Source: an uncultured Collinsella sp. (lineage in GTDB: Bacteria; Actinomycetota; Coriobacteriia; Coriobacteriales; Coriobacteriaceae). From it: DNA of 28,659 bases. This document shows positions 15,185 through 22,100 of this stretch, piece by piece (the first letter of the stretch is position 1; every line of letters starts with the position of its first letter). A model generated the notes under the pieces. That model saw only the letters and a list, made by a program, of their open reading frames with translations. It had not been told where the DNA came from and did no database searches. A program made the position numbers and the translations under genes. Location of the stretch: positions 1 to 28,659 of the forward strand of contig CABSBA010000001.1 of NCBI GenBank assembly GCA_902475825.1, given 5' to 3'.

Positions 15185-15336
15185 AAAACTACGCCGGATT
15201 ACGGGGCTAAAGTCGGGACCCTCATCCATACCTTCATTTTTTCAAAAACGGCAGGCTATCTACCTGCGGTTTTATTTTCGTGGTTTTCGATATGGTCGGA
15301 GGTTCGCAATCCAGCCCCGTAATCCGGCATAGTTTT
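15185..15336. repeat. 152-bp palindromic element B, inverted relative to A
   Basis: AAAACTACGCCGGATTACGG at the left end is inverted at the right end (15313-15336) with one change. The perfectly shared inner part is ATTACGGGGCT, which differs from element A. The core seen in A (AAAACCGCAGGTAGA) occurs here on the minus strand at 15259-15273, at the same distance from the element centre once B is reversed. A second, inverted copy of most of the core (AAAACGGCAGG) lies at 15245-15255, so the centre can fold by itself. Confidence 0.75.
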
Positions 15337-15352
15337 GTTCGCGGCGGCCCAG

Positions 15353-15403
15353 CCGCGCGTTCACGCGCGGGGCCGGTGGGGCAATTTTGCCCCACCGGCC
15401 CCT
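15353..15403 (-). terminator. Two adjoining GC-rich hairpins downstream of the hydrogenase operon
   Basis: A perfect 14-bp stem (15370-15383 with 15390-15403, loop AATTTT) begins 9 bp after the last hydrogenase gene. A second 8-bp stem with a 3-nt loop (15353-15371) shares two bases with it. There is no T run on either strand, so intrinsic termination is uncertain; an mRNA 3'-end barrier or factor-dependent end is equally possible. Confidence 0.5.
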
Positions 15404-15412
15404 ATTCCAGCT

Positions 15413-15754
15413 CTACTCCGACTTAGTTTCTACCGTGGGAGTCTTGTTCGCTGCGACTGGGGTGCGGGCGGTGTCCATAGTCAGGCAGTGTTTGGGACAG
15501 CTTTCGATACACTCGCCGCATACCACGCAGGCATACGGATCGATCGACCAGGTACCGCCCTTGCGATCGACCGCAAGCGCGCCCGCCGGGCAGCGACGCG
15601 CGCACATGCCGCAGCAAATGCACACGTCCATGTCGTTAACGATGTGCCCGCGCAGGCGCTCGGGCGCCACGAGATTCTCCTGCGGATAGCACACCGTGAC
15701 CGGCTGCTTGACCATAGAGCCCAAGGCCGTCTTGGCAAATGTCAGTAAACTCAT
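15413..15754 (-). CDS. echF: Group 4 [NiFe] hydrogenase ferredoxin subunit (EchF-like)
   Basis: The 113-residue protein has two CxxCxxCxxxCP motifs, CICCGMCARRCP and CVVCGECIESCP, for two [4Fe-4S] clusters. An N-terminal amphipathic stretch (SLLTFAKTALGSMV) is typical of NuoI/HycF/EchF proteins that dock on the membrane arm. It relays electrons from a soluble donor to the EchC-like subunit. The C-terminus after the second motif is short and polar. It is the last gene of the operon and starts 7 bp after the large-subunit stop. The order of the five genes, not this sequence alone, supports the Ech name. Confidence 0.9.
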   Translation of the reverse strand: MSLLTFAKTALGSMVKQPVTVCYPQENLVAPERLRGHIVNDMDVCICCGMCARRCPAGALAVDRKGGTWSIDPYACVVCGECIESCPKHCLTMDTARTPVAANKTPTVETKSE

Positions 15755-15761
15755 GCCGCGC

Positions 15762-16850
15762 CTACCTTTCCGTGCAGCTAATGCAGGGGTCGATGGTCAG
15801 GATAATCATGGGCACGTTGGCAAGGAGCACGCCCTGCAACGCATGCGTCAGACCCGCCAGGTTCTGCGACGTCGGCGTGCGCACGCGAAAACGGTCCAGA
15901 TTCTTGGTGCCGTTACCGCGCACATAGTAGTACGCCTCGCCGCGCGGCTGCTCAATCACAACCTCGCCGCGCGCGCCGTCGGCCGGCGTGAGCTTGGTGC
16001 GCCCGCCGATACCGTCGTGCGGAATCTTGCCCACAAGCTCCTTGATGATGTCCATGGCCTGCGTGACCTCGGCACAACGCACCTGGCAGCGGGCATAGCA
16101 GTCGCCGTCGGTGGCAACGATAGGCTCAAATGCAGCCAAGTCCGCATAGGCACCGTCGCCGAACATGCGCACGTCGTAATCCACGCCCGAGGCGCGGCCG
16201 AACGGACCGACCATCGACAGATTCAGCGCGTCCTTCTTGCTAATCACGCCCACGCCATGCAGGCGCTCGCCACAGCTGTCGTCGTCCAAAAACGTATGCA
16301 CCAGAGCCTCGTAGTCAGGACGCATGGCATCGAGCGTCTGGACAATGCCCGCCAGCTCGGAGTCCTCGATATCGTGCTTAAGGCCGCCGATCTCGTTAAT
16401 CGAAAGGATCACGCGCCCGCCGCACGTGCTCTCAAAGATCTTGAGAATCTGCTCGCGCAGGGTCCACGAACGATAGAACAGCGCCTCAAAGCCAAAGGCA
16501 TCGGCGAGCAGGCCCAGCCACAGCAGATGCGAGTGAATGCGCGAAAGCTCATGCAGAATGGTGCGGATATACTGCACGCGGCCGGGCACCTCGATGTCAA
16601 GCATGCGCTCGCAGGCGCTGGCATAACCGTAGCTGTGGCCCACGGCGCAGATGCCGCAGATGCGCTCGGCGATGTAGCCAAACTGATGCATGTCGCGCTT
16701 TTCGGTTAGCTTCTCGAGCCCGCGGTGCACAAAGCCGATCTGCGGAATTGCCTCGATGACGCGGTCGTCCTCGATCACCAGGTCCAGATGAAGCGGCTCG
16801 GGCAGCACCGGGTGTTGCGGGCCAAACGGAATAACGGAGCGATGTGCCAT
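15762..16850 (-). CDS. echE: Group 4 [NiFe] hydrogenase large subunit (EchE-like), no C-terminal extension
   Basis: This 362-residue subunit begins near PFGPQHPVLPEPLHLDL, the N-terminal motif of group 4 hydrogenases and NuoD. The L1 motif RICGICAVGHSY gives Cys65 and Cys68, and the L2 motif DPCISC gives Cys356 and Cys359. All four Ni ligands are therefore present and it is a true hydrogenase, not a NuoD. The protein ends three residues after L2 (TER), so there is no peptide for a maturation protease to remove, as reported for EchE and CooH. AAGGAGG lies about 10 nt before ATG 16850, within the end of the upstream gene. It catalyses reversible H2 formation or oxidation at the membrane, cytoplasmic side. 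Confidence 0.95.
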   Translation of the reverse strand: MAHRSVIPFGPQHPVLPEPLHLDLVIEDDRVIEAIPQIGFVHRGLEKLTEKRDMHQFGYIAERICGICAVGHSYGYASACERMLDIEVPGRVQYIRTILHELSRIHSHLLWLGLLADAFGFEALFYRSWTLREQILKIFESTCGGRVILSINEIGGLKHDIEDSELAGIVQTLDAMRPDYEALVHTFLDDDSCGERLHGVGVISKKDALNLSMVGPFGRASGVDYDVRMFGDGAYADLAAFEPIVATDGDCYARCQVRCAEVTQAMDIIKELVGKIPHDGIGGRTKLTPADGARGEVVIEQPRGEAYYYVRGNGTKNLDRFRVRTPTSQNLAGLTHALQGVLLANVPMIILTIDPCISCTER

Positions 16851-16855
16851 GGACC

Positions 16856-17572
16856 TTACGCCTCCTTTTTCTGCTTGTCGCGGGCGGCCTTGGCAGCAAG
16901 CGCCGCGCGGACCTTGGCCGCTTTCTCGGGATCCATGGCGGCGAGCTTTGCCTCCATCTCGGCAGCCTTGAGCGCGGCCTTGGCAGCGGCATCGTCATGC
17001 TGAGCATCGGAGCCGGTAGCCGCAGCGGGCTGGGCGGCAGCAGCGTTCGCAGCATCGCCGGCACCCGCGGCGCCCTCCCCCGCAGCAGCAGCGGCAGCGG
17101 CCTTCTCGGCCGCAGCCTTGCGCGCCTTGGCCTCTGCGGCGGCACGGACCTTCATGGCTTTCTCGCGCGCGGCCTTCACCTCGGGTGTGATAACGCTCAT
17201 GGGCTCGGCCGTTGAGACCTGGTAGAAAAAGCCCTTAAAGTCGATCTGCATATCGGTAATGGCAAGCCCAAACAGGTCGTGCGCCTCGTTCTCAAACGGG
17301 AATACCGCCGGATAATACGAACTGATGGACGGAATCTCCTGGTACTGGTCGATGCCCTCGACCACCAGGTTCTCGATCGCATAGCTGCCATCCTGAGCGA
17401 TCTGCTCCTGTGCAGCACGAACGTTGATAAACGTATAGACCAGGCGATACGTGCCGTCGTCGACGTTGCGCTCGGCATGCATTTGCACAAAACGCGCGCC
17501 GACGCCCTTGAGCGCCTGGACATGCGACAGGAGCTCGTCGATCTCGACGGTGGTATAGATAGCCTTTTGCAT
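16856..17572 (-). CDS. echD: Hydrogenase NuoC-like subunit (EchD-like) with Ala/Lys-rich tail
   Basis: Residues 1 to about 120 match the 30-kDa NuoC/EchD family, with GTYRLVYTF, YPAVFPFENEAHDLFGLAI and a following FKGFFYQV. This part is close in size to EchD. Residues about 125-238 are an added tail of Ala, Lys, Glu and Arg with a Gly/Ala/Gln middle, probably a long helix or coiled coil; EchD proteins usually end before it. The stop and start overlap with the upstream gene (TAATG), implying translational coupling. The subunit links the small and large subunits in the peripheral arm. Confidence 0.9.
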   Translation of the reverse strand: MQKAIYTTVEIDELLSHVQALKGVGARFVQMHAERNVDDGTYRLVYTFINVRAAQEQIAQDGSYAIENLVVEGIDQYQEIPSISSYYPAVFPFENEAHDLFGLAITDMQIDFKGFFYQVSTAEPMSVITPEVKAAREKAMKVRAAAEAKARKAAAEKAAAAAAAGEGAAGAGDAANAAAAQPAAATGSDAQHDDAAAKAALKAAEMEAKLAAMDPEKAAKVRAALAAKAARDKQKKEA

Positions 17573-18210
17573 TACTCGGCCTCCTTTGCAGCGGCGGGTA
17601 CGGCGGGCGTCCCAGCAAACGCGTCACCAGCGGCGGGTGCGGCGGACCTGGTGGACACGTTGGCTTCGACGCCGTCGCCGGCACCGTCAACCCCGGCCCC
17701 CGCAGCCACAAACCCGTCCTCGCCCAGCTCAACGCCACCGTCCCAGGTGGCGGCACCGCCCACGGTGAGCGGATTGCCGCCGGCGCGCATCACGGCCTCC
17801 TTCTGGTCCAGGATGCCGCACGCCTCAACGATGGCATCAATCACCGTCTCGGGGCGAATGGCGCACCCGGGCGCGTACACGTCCACGGGAATCGCGCGGT
17901 CCACGCCGCCGATCACGTTATAGGCATCGCGGAACACGCCGCCCGAACATGCGCAGACACCGCATGCCACCACGCACTTGGGCTCGAGCATCTGGTTGTA
18001 GATCTGGCGCACGACGGGCAGGTTCTGGGCATTGACCGACCCCGTCACCAAAAAGATATCCGCATGCTTGGGGTTGCCGGTGTTGACCACGCCAAAACGC
18101 TCCGCATCGAACAGTGGCGTAAGCGAGGCCAGCACCTCGATATCGCATCCGTTGCAGCTCGAGCCGTCGTAATGAATAACCCACGGCGAGCGCGACATTT
18201 TATGATCCAT
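17572..18210 (-). CDS. echC: Group 4 [NiFe] hydrogenase small subunit (EchC/NuoB-like) with acidic tail
   Basis: Residues 1 to about 150 are a NuoB-type small subunit: SSCNGCDIEVL (Cys19, Cys22), KCVVACGVCACSGG (Cys86 among candidates) and YAPGCAIRPE (Cys116) supply ligands of the proximal [4Fe-4S] cluster. The remaining 60 or so residues are a Gly/Ala/Val-rich acidic tail (for example GAGVDGAGDGVEANV) not normally found in EchC. AGGAGG lies 8 nt before ATG 18210; the ATG at 18198 is less well placed. It starts 12 bp after the fused membrane subunit and transfers electrons to the large subunit. Confidence 0.92.
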   Translation of the reverse strand: MDHKMSRSPWVIHYDGSSCNGCDIEVLASLTPLFDAERFGVVNTGNPKHADIFLVTGSVNAQNLPVVRQIYNQMLEPKCVVACGVCACSGGVFRDAYNVIGGVDRAIPVDVYAPGCAIRPETVIDAIVEACGILDQKEAVMRAGGNPLTVGGAATWDGGVELGEDGFVAAGAGVDGAGDGVEANVSTRSAAPAAGDAFAGTPAVPAAAKEAE

Positions 18211-18222
18211 GGATGCCGCCTC

Positions 18223-21105
18223 CTAAATAAACACGTCGACGAGGATGGGCATAAGGTTGAGCAGGCCAAACACTAGCGCCACGCCCCAGCCGAGCTTAAA
18301 GCAGCTGCGCCAGGTGCTGCGTGCGAAGGTGTTGTCGATCAGCACCTCGACAAAATATGTCGCAGCCATCACGACCAGGGCCACGACCCAGCTCACCGGG
18401 TTGTCCCAGACAAAGAACATGCCCACCCACATCAAAAACAGCACGGTCTCGCACCAGTGCATAAGGGTCATCTTGGCCAGCGTGCCGCCGCTCATCTCGG
18501 TGGCGACGCCCTGGACGATCTCCTGATGCGCGTGATGCGAGTACGAAAGATCGAACGGCGACTTGCGCAGCTTGATGGTAAGTACCGCGAGCAGCGCGAG
18601 GAAAATGGGCGCGCTGTACACGATGATGGGGGCCGACTGCCCCGTCACGGCGATGGAATCGAAGCTGTCGGTGGCAAGGTACAGGCCCACGCTCATCAGC
18701 AGAACGGCGGGCTCGTAACTCATGACCTGCAGCAGCTCGCGGTCGGCACCGACCTGGGCAAACGGGCTTTGCGTCGAGGCGGACGCCAGCACCACAAAGA
18801 TCGCGGCGAGCGTCACCATAAAAGCGCACAGCAGCGTGTTGGAGCCCGACACAAAGATGCCGCCGCCCACGACGGTAAAGATGAGCGCGCACGCCATGTA
18901 GGTATCGTCCATGGTGTTTACGCTGGCAGGGGCCTTGCGCAGCAGCTTGGCAACGTCGTAGAACGGTTGCAGCAGGCGCGGGCCCACACGGCCCTGCATG
19001 CGAGCCGAAAGCTTACGGTCAACGCCGTCGATCAGGCCGCCCACAAGCGGCGCCAGCAGGGCAAACGCCACGGTGCCAATAAAGATGCCCACGACGCCCG
19101 AACCTTCAAAATACTTGCCACGCAGCACCGAAGGCGCGCTCATGGCAAGCCGCTCGGGCCCAATCCACGCGCAACACAGCAGCGCAAACAAAATAATACT
19201 GCAGCACACGACGCTACCCGCGGGGCCAATACGCTTCTCGCCAAGGGCGTCCTCCGAGTACCAATTGCGCTTTTCGGCCTTCACCTCGTGTCCCATCGAG
19301 CCGCGGAAATGGCGATATTTGTCGGTTCCCACGCCCGAAAGGTACACGTTGACGTGCGGCTTATTGCTCACGCGGAACGACGTCAGCAGCACCACGGCGA
19401 TAAACGCCACGATAACCACCATCAGATACATGGCGTCCTTGCCAATAACGTACGGCACGCGGCCAAACACCATGGCCAAGTAAGGCGACACCAGGCCGCT
19501 CGAGATAACCGGGAACGCCACACAGCACAGAATCAGCAGCGCGGCGATGGTGTTGAGCGCCATCCATTCAGTCTTATGGACATTGACCTCAACGTTTTGA
19601 GCCGTGGGGTCGACGCCCGAAAGCTTGGCAAGCCACTTGCCCCAGAAGTAAAACGTCGCGGCCGAGCCAAAGGCAAGCACCATGATCATGAGCACGTTGC
19701 CGGTCTGCGCAAACGCCACCAGAGCGCCCCACTTGGACACGAGCATGCCAAACGGCGCCACGAACATGCCCATGATGCCCAGCATCATCAAGCGCGTCAG
19801 GTGTGGCATACGGCTGAACATACCGTCCATGTCCTCGATATTGCGGCTGCCGATATGATGCTCGGCCGTGCCCACGCACAGGAACAGCAGCGACTTGGCC
19901 ACCGTGTGGAACAGGATCAGGAAGATGGCCGCCCATACGGCCTCGGGCGCGCCGACACCCAAACAGGCACTGATGAGGCCCAAGTTGGAAATGGTGGAGT
20001 ACGCGAGCACGCGCTTGGCGTTGCTCTGCGAGATGGCCATGAGGGCAGCGAGCAAAAACGTGATGGCACCCACACTCGTGACCATAAAGCCGGTCACGGG
20101 ATAGATGGCATAGAGCGGGCTCAGCTTGACCATTAGGAACACGCCGGCTTTGACCATGGTTGACGAGTGCAGCAGGGCACTCGTGGGCGTGGGGGCAACC
20201 ATGGCACCCAGCAGCCAGGTGTGGAACGGCATCTGCGCGGCCTTAGTGAGTGCGGCGAGCGACAGCAGGATGACCGGCATCACCAGCAGCGCGGACTGCG
20301 CGGTTCCGGCGCCGGAAAGCTCGATCATGCCCGAGATGGTCAGCGGCATGCCGTTAACGTGCAGGTACATGAGTCCGGCCAAAAACGCGATGCCGCCCAG
20401 CATGTTGAGGATAATCTGGGTGAAGGCGTTCTTGATGGCCTCGGGCGTGCGCGTGTAGCCAATCATGAGGAACGAGCACACGGTGGTGATTTCCCAGCCG
20501 CAGAACAACCACTCAAGGTTGTCGCTCGTCACGATGACGAACATGGCCGAGAGGAACAGGAACATAAGCGCCAGGAACTGCGGGCGTCGGTCGGGCGCAG
20601 TCTGCCCGCGCAGCGCAGCCTCGTGCTCGTCATGGGCCTGGAAGTCCTTCATGTAGCCCAGGGCATACACGCAGATAAGGCTGCCGACAATGCCGACGGC
20701 GAGCACCATGATCACGCTCATGTAATCCAGGTAGAGCGGCGTTGCCGTGACGGCTTCGGCCGCGGGCAGCGTCATGGCTGCAAAGGCGAGCGAGCCCACC
20801 AGCTGGACTATGCCGAGCACCGTGGTGAGCGCGTTCCTATATTTATACGCGTTGTATAGGATGACGGCGCACAGGATGACATCGATGGCGGAGCTGATGA
20901 TCGAGAGCACATGCGAGGTGCCGGAGGCAACCTCAAAGCTCTGCGGGCCCGCGCCAAAAAACATGACGGCGACTACAACTGTCACCGCCATAATGATGCC
21001 GGAACCTATGAGCCCCACCGCATCGCGGGCGCGGTCACCGCGCGCGAGCAGCATGCCCAGCGCCGGTACCAGCGGAAACAGGGTAAGGAAATACAGTAGC
21101 GTCAT
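18223..21105 (-). CDS. Fused hydrogenase membrane subunit: EchA (NuoL-like) plus EchB (NuoH-like)
   Basis: This 960-residue protein has two modules in one open frame. Residues 1 to about 590 are an antiporter-like NuoL/HyfB/EchA domain, with the proton-channel Glu in NLEWLFCGWEITT and Lys-bearing KAAQMPFHTWLLGAMVAPTP and SALLHSSTMVKAG. A hydrophilic linker at about 595-650 (VYLSGVGTDKYRHF...) follows. Residues about 665-960 are a NuoH/HyfC/EchB domain, with ARMQGRVGPRLLQPFYDVAK (from 701) and SPFDLSYSHHAHQEIVQG (from about 849), the site that meets the quinone-like cavity in relatives. In Ech these are separate genes; here there is no stop between them. GGGGGAG lies 7 nt before ATG 21105. It should couple electron transfer to H+ or Na+ movement. 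First gene of the operon. Confidence 0.93.
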   Translation of the reverse strand: MTLLYFLTLFPLVPALGMLLARGDRARDAVGLIGSGIIMAVTVVVAVMFFGAGPQSFEVASGTSHVLSIISSAIDVILCAVILYNAYKYRNALTTVLGIVQLVGSLAFAAMTLPAAEAVTATPLYLDYMSVIMVLAVGIVGSLICVYALGYMKDFQAHDEHEAALRGQTAPDRRPQFLALMFLFLSAMFVIVTSDNLEWLFCGWEITTVCSFLMIGYTRTPEAIKNAFTQIILNMLGGIAFLAGLMYLHVNGMPLTISGMIELSGAGTAQSALLVMPVILLSLAALTKAAQMPFHTWLLGAMVAPTPTSALLHSSTMVKAGVFLMVKLSPLYAIYPVTGFMVTSVGAITFLLAALMAISQSNAKRVLAYSTISNLGLISACLGVGAPEAVWAAIFLILFHTVAKSLLFLCVGTAEHHIGSRNIEDMDGMFSRMPHLTRLMMLGIMGMFVAPFGMLVSKWGALVAFAQTGNVLMIMVLAFGSAATFYFWGKWLAKLSGVDPTAQNVEVNVHKTEWMALNTIAALLILCCVAFPVISSGLVSPYLAMVFGRVPYVIGKDAMYLMVVIVAFIAVVLLTSFRVSNKPHVNVYLSGVGTDKYRHFRGSMGHEVKAEKRNWYSEDALGEKRIGPAGSVVCCSIILFALLCCAWIGPERLAMSAPSVLRGKYFEGSGVVGIFIGTVAFALLAPLVGGLIDGVDRKLSARMQGRVGPRLLQPFYDVAKLLRKAPASVNTMDDTYMACALIFTVVGGGIFVSGSNTLLCAFMVTLAAIFVVLASASTQSPFAQVGADRELLQVMSYEPAVLLMSVGLYLATDSFDSIAVTGQSAPIIVYSAPIFLALLAVLTIKLRKSPFDLSYSHHAHQEIVQGVATEMSGGTLAKMTLMHWCETVLFLMWVGMFFVWDNPVSWVVALVVMAATYFVEVLIDNTFARSTWRSCFKLGWGVALVFGLLNLMPILVDVFI

Positions 21106-21138
21106 ACCATCACTCCCCCATGCAAAAACGCTGCAATT

Positions 21139-21162
21139 GTTTAACGTTATAGCTCAATTGAG
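21139..21162 (-). promoter_or_regulatory. Possible promoter and palindrome before the hydrogenase operon
   Basis: TATAAC (minus strand, 21151-21146) would place a start near 21139, about 34 nt before the ATG. A perfect 10-bp palindrome CTCAATTGAG (21153-21162) lies just upstream, in the spacer, where a regulator could bind. There is no -35 match at the proper distance. Tentative. Confidence 0.3.
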
Positions 21163-21248
21163 GAGTAGCGGCGGCGGGTTTTCGGTCAACTGGGGAGTTT
21201 TGTACGTGCGGGGTAAGGAGTCTGTCCGCATTGGAGCAGAGGGGCGGC

Positions 21249-21274
21249 AAGAAAAATGCGCCCCTGTGGGCGCA
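21249..21274 (-). terminator. Rho-independent terminator of the two-HTH gene
   Basis: On the minus strand TGCGCCC (21274-21268) pairs with GGGCGCA (21263-21257), followed by TTTTTCTT. It begins 12 bp after the stop codon of the two-HTH gene. Confidence 0.8.
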
Positions 21275-21286
21275 CCATCCCGTTCG

Positions 21287-21691
21287 CTATTCCGCCTTTT
21301 TAACGCGCGGCTTGCGGCCGCGCGGCTTATCGACCAGCGCGGACTCACCGCTCTCGCGATACTGGCGGCACCAAGCCTTGACTGAAGACTCGCTGGGAAT
21401 CTTGTGCTTGATCATAGCCTCGCGAACCGTCAGGCCGTTTTCCAAACGGTCCTTAACCACGGCGAGCTTTACGTCGTACGAATAGGTGTGATGACGAGCG
21501 CCCGCGTTGAGCACGGCGTCGGCACCGCCCACGGCATATGCGCGGGCCCACTGACGAGCCGTGGCCTGGGGAATGCCAAGCTTTGCGGCGAGGGCGCGGT
21601 GACCGACCCCCTCTTGGAGGATCTCGACGGCGCGCTGCCTAACCTCGGGCGCATGCGTGCGAGTCCTAGTTGCTTCCGACATACCTGCCAC
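21287..21691 (-). CDS. Orphan two-helix-turn-helix protein of the transposase OrfA type
   Basis: The 134-residue protein has two HTH units: about 14-55 (VRQRAVEILQEG...ALAAKLGIPQATARQWARAY) and about 70-113 (YDVKLAVVKDRLENGLTVREAMIKHKIPSESSVKAWCRQYRESG), then a basic tail, PRGRKPRVKKAE. This is the organisation of IS3-group OrfA (IS150-like) DNA-binding proteins. No OrfB with an integrase core, and no terminal inverted repeats, were found nearby. It has its own terminator, so it may be an IS remnant or a domesticated regulator. The start is either GTG 21691 (AAGG 7 nt upstream) or ATG 21682 (poor signal). No obvious damage to the frame. Confidence 0.75.
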   Translation of the reverse strand: MAGMSEATRTRTHAPEVRQRAVEILQEGVGHRALAAKLGIPQATARQWARAYAVGGADAVLNAGARHHTYSYDVKLAVVKDRLENGLTVREAMIKHKIPSESSVKAWCRQYRESGESALVDKPRGRKPRVKKAE

Positions 21692-22057
21692 TTCTTAGCC
21701 TTAACCGTTAATTTGCTTTCTTACGTGCTTGTTAGATAGTAGCATTTTGCTGTTCCCGCGTAACAGTTAATTGAAAATCGTAACAGCGGCATCTTGGTAT
21801 TTGCCATTACTTTGCAACAGTTCTTTAGGTTTTATTTACGCAGCTAGTTAGCTCGCGGCTCATTGACGGTGTTTTACCAACCAAATTGGTATCTTTTTGT
21901 TTGGCTGGTATGGTTTGTGCAATTATTAACCCCTCGTCAGTCCGCACCTAACATGTCAGCTTTCCACTTACTTTCCAGCTTTCCAGCTTGGGTGGTAAGT
22001 TGAGTGGAAAGCTGGGAAGTTGATGAGTAGCTGAGGCAGCAGCAGGCCAAGCGAACA
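21692..22057. other. AT-rich intergenic region with short repeats
   Basis: No gene is supported. Next to the HTH gene, TAACCGTTAATT (21702-21713) and TAACAGTTAATT (21761-21772) differ at one base, and CGTAACAG occurs at 21759 and 21779, exactly 20 bp apart. These could be operator sites for the adjacent HTH protein. A TACCAA/TTGGTA hairpin at 21875-21891 is followed by a T-rich stretch on the plus strand, where no gene lies upstream. An inverted repeat is listed separately at 21957-22014. The base composition is markedly more AT-rich than the rest of the window. Confidence 0.45.
21957..22014. repeat. 12-bp inverted repeat enclosing CTTTCCA repeats
   Basis: CAGCTTTCCACT (21957-21968) is perfectly inverted at 22003-22014. 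Between and within the arms CTTTCCA or its complement occurs four times (21960, 21971, 21979 and inverted near 22006). The right arm is about 50 bp downstream of the giant gene's terminator hairpin, in the sense of its transcription. Confidence 0.5.
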
Positions 22058-22092
22058 AGAAGAAGGGGCAGCAACCGGGTGGTTGCCGCCCC
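22058..22092 (-). terminator. Rho-independent terminator of the giant surface-protein gene
   Basis: On the minus strand GGGGCGGCAACC (22092-22081) pairs with GGTTGCTGCCCC (22076-22065), a 12-bp stem with one G-U pair and loop ACCC. TTCTTCTTG follows. It starts 9 bp after the stop codon. On the plus strand one pair would be an A-C mismatch, so the minus orientation is the functional one. Confidence 0.85.
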
Positions 22093-22100
22093 TCGCGTGG

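Noticed and set aside
14942..15229. Possible small protein on the minus strand covering element A and part of the spacer
   Set aside because: Its N-terminal part crosses the element boundary without a ribosome binding site, and the rest is the palindrome itself.
18457..20136. Plus-strand open frame of 559 codons opposite the fused EchA-EchB gene
   Set aside because: Composition is His/Arg/Gln-rich without any family motif; a shadow of a highly hydrophobic gene.
15413..21105. Respiratory complex I (Nuo) fragment
   Set aside because: The large subunit keeps both CxxC nickel motifs, and the gene set and order are those of an energy-converting hydrogenase.
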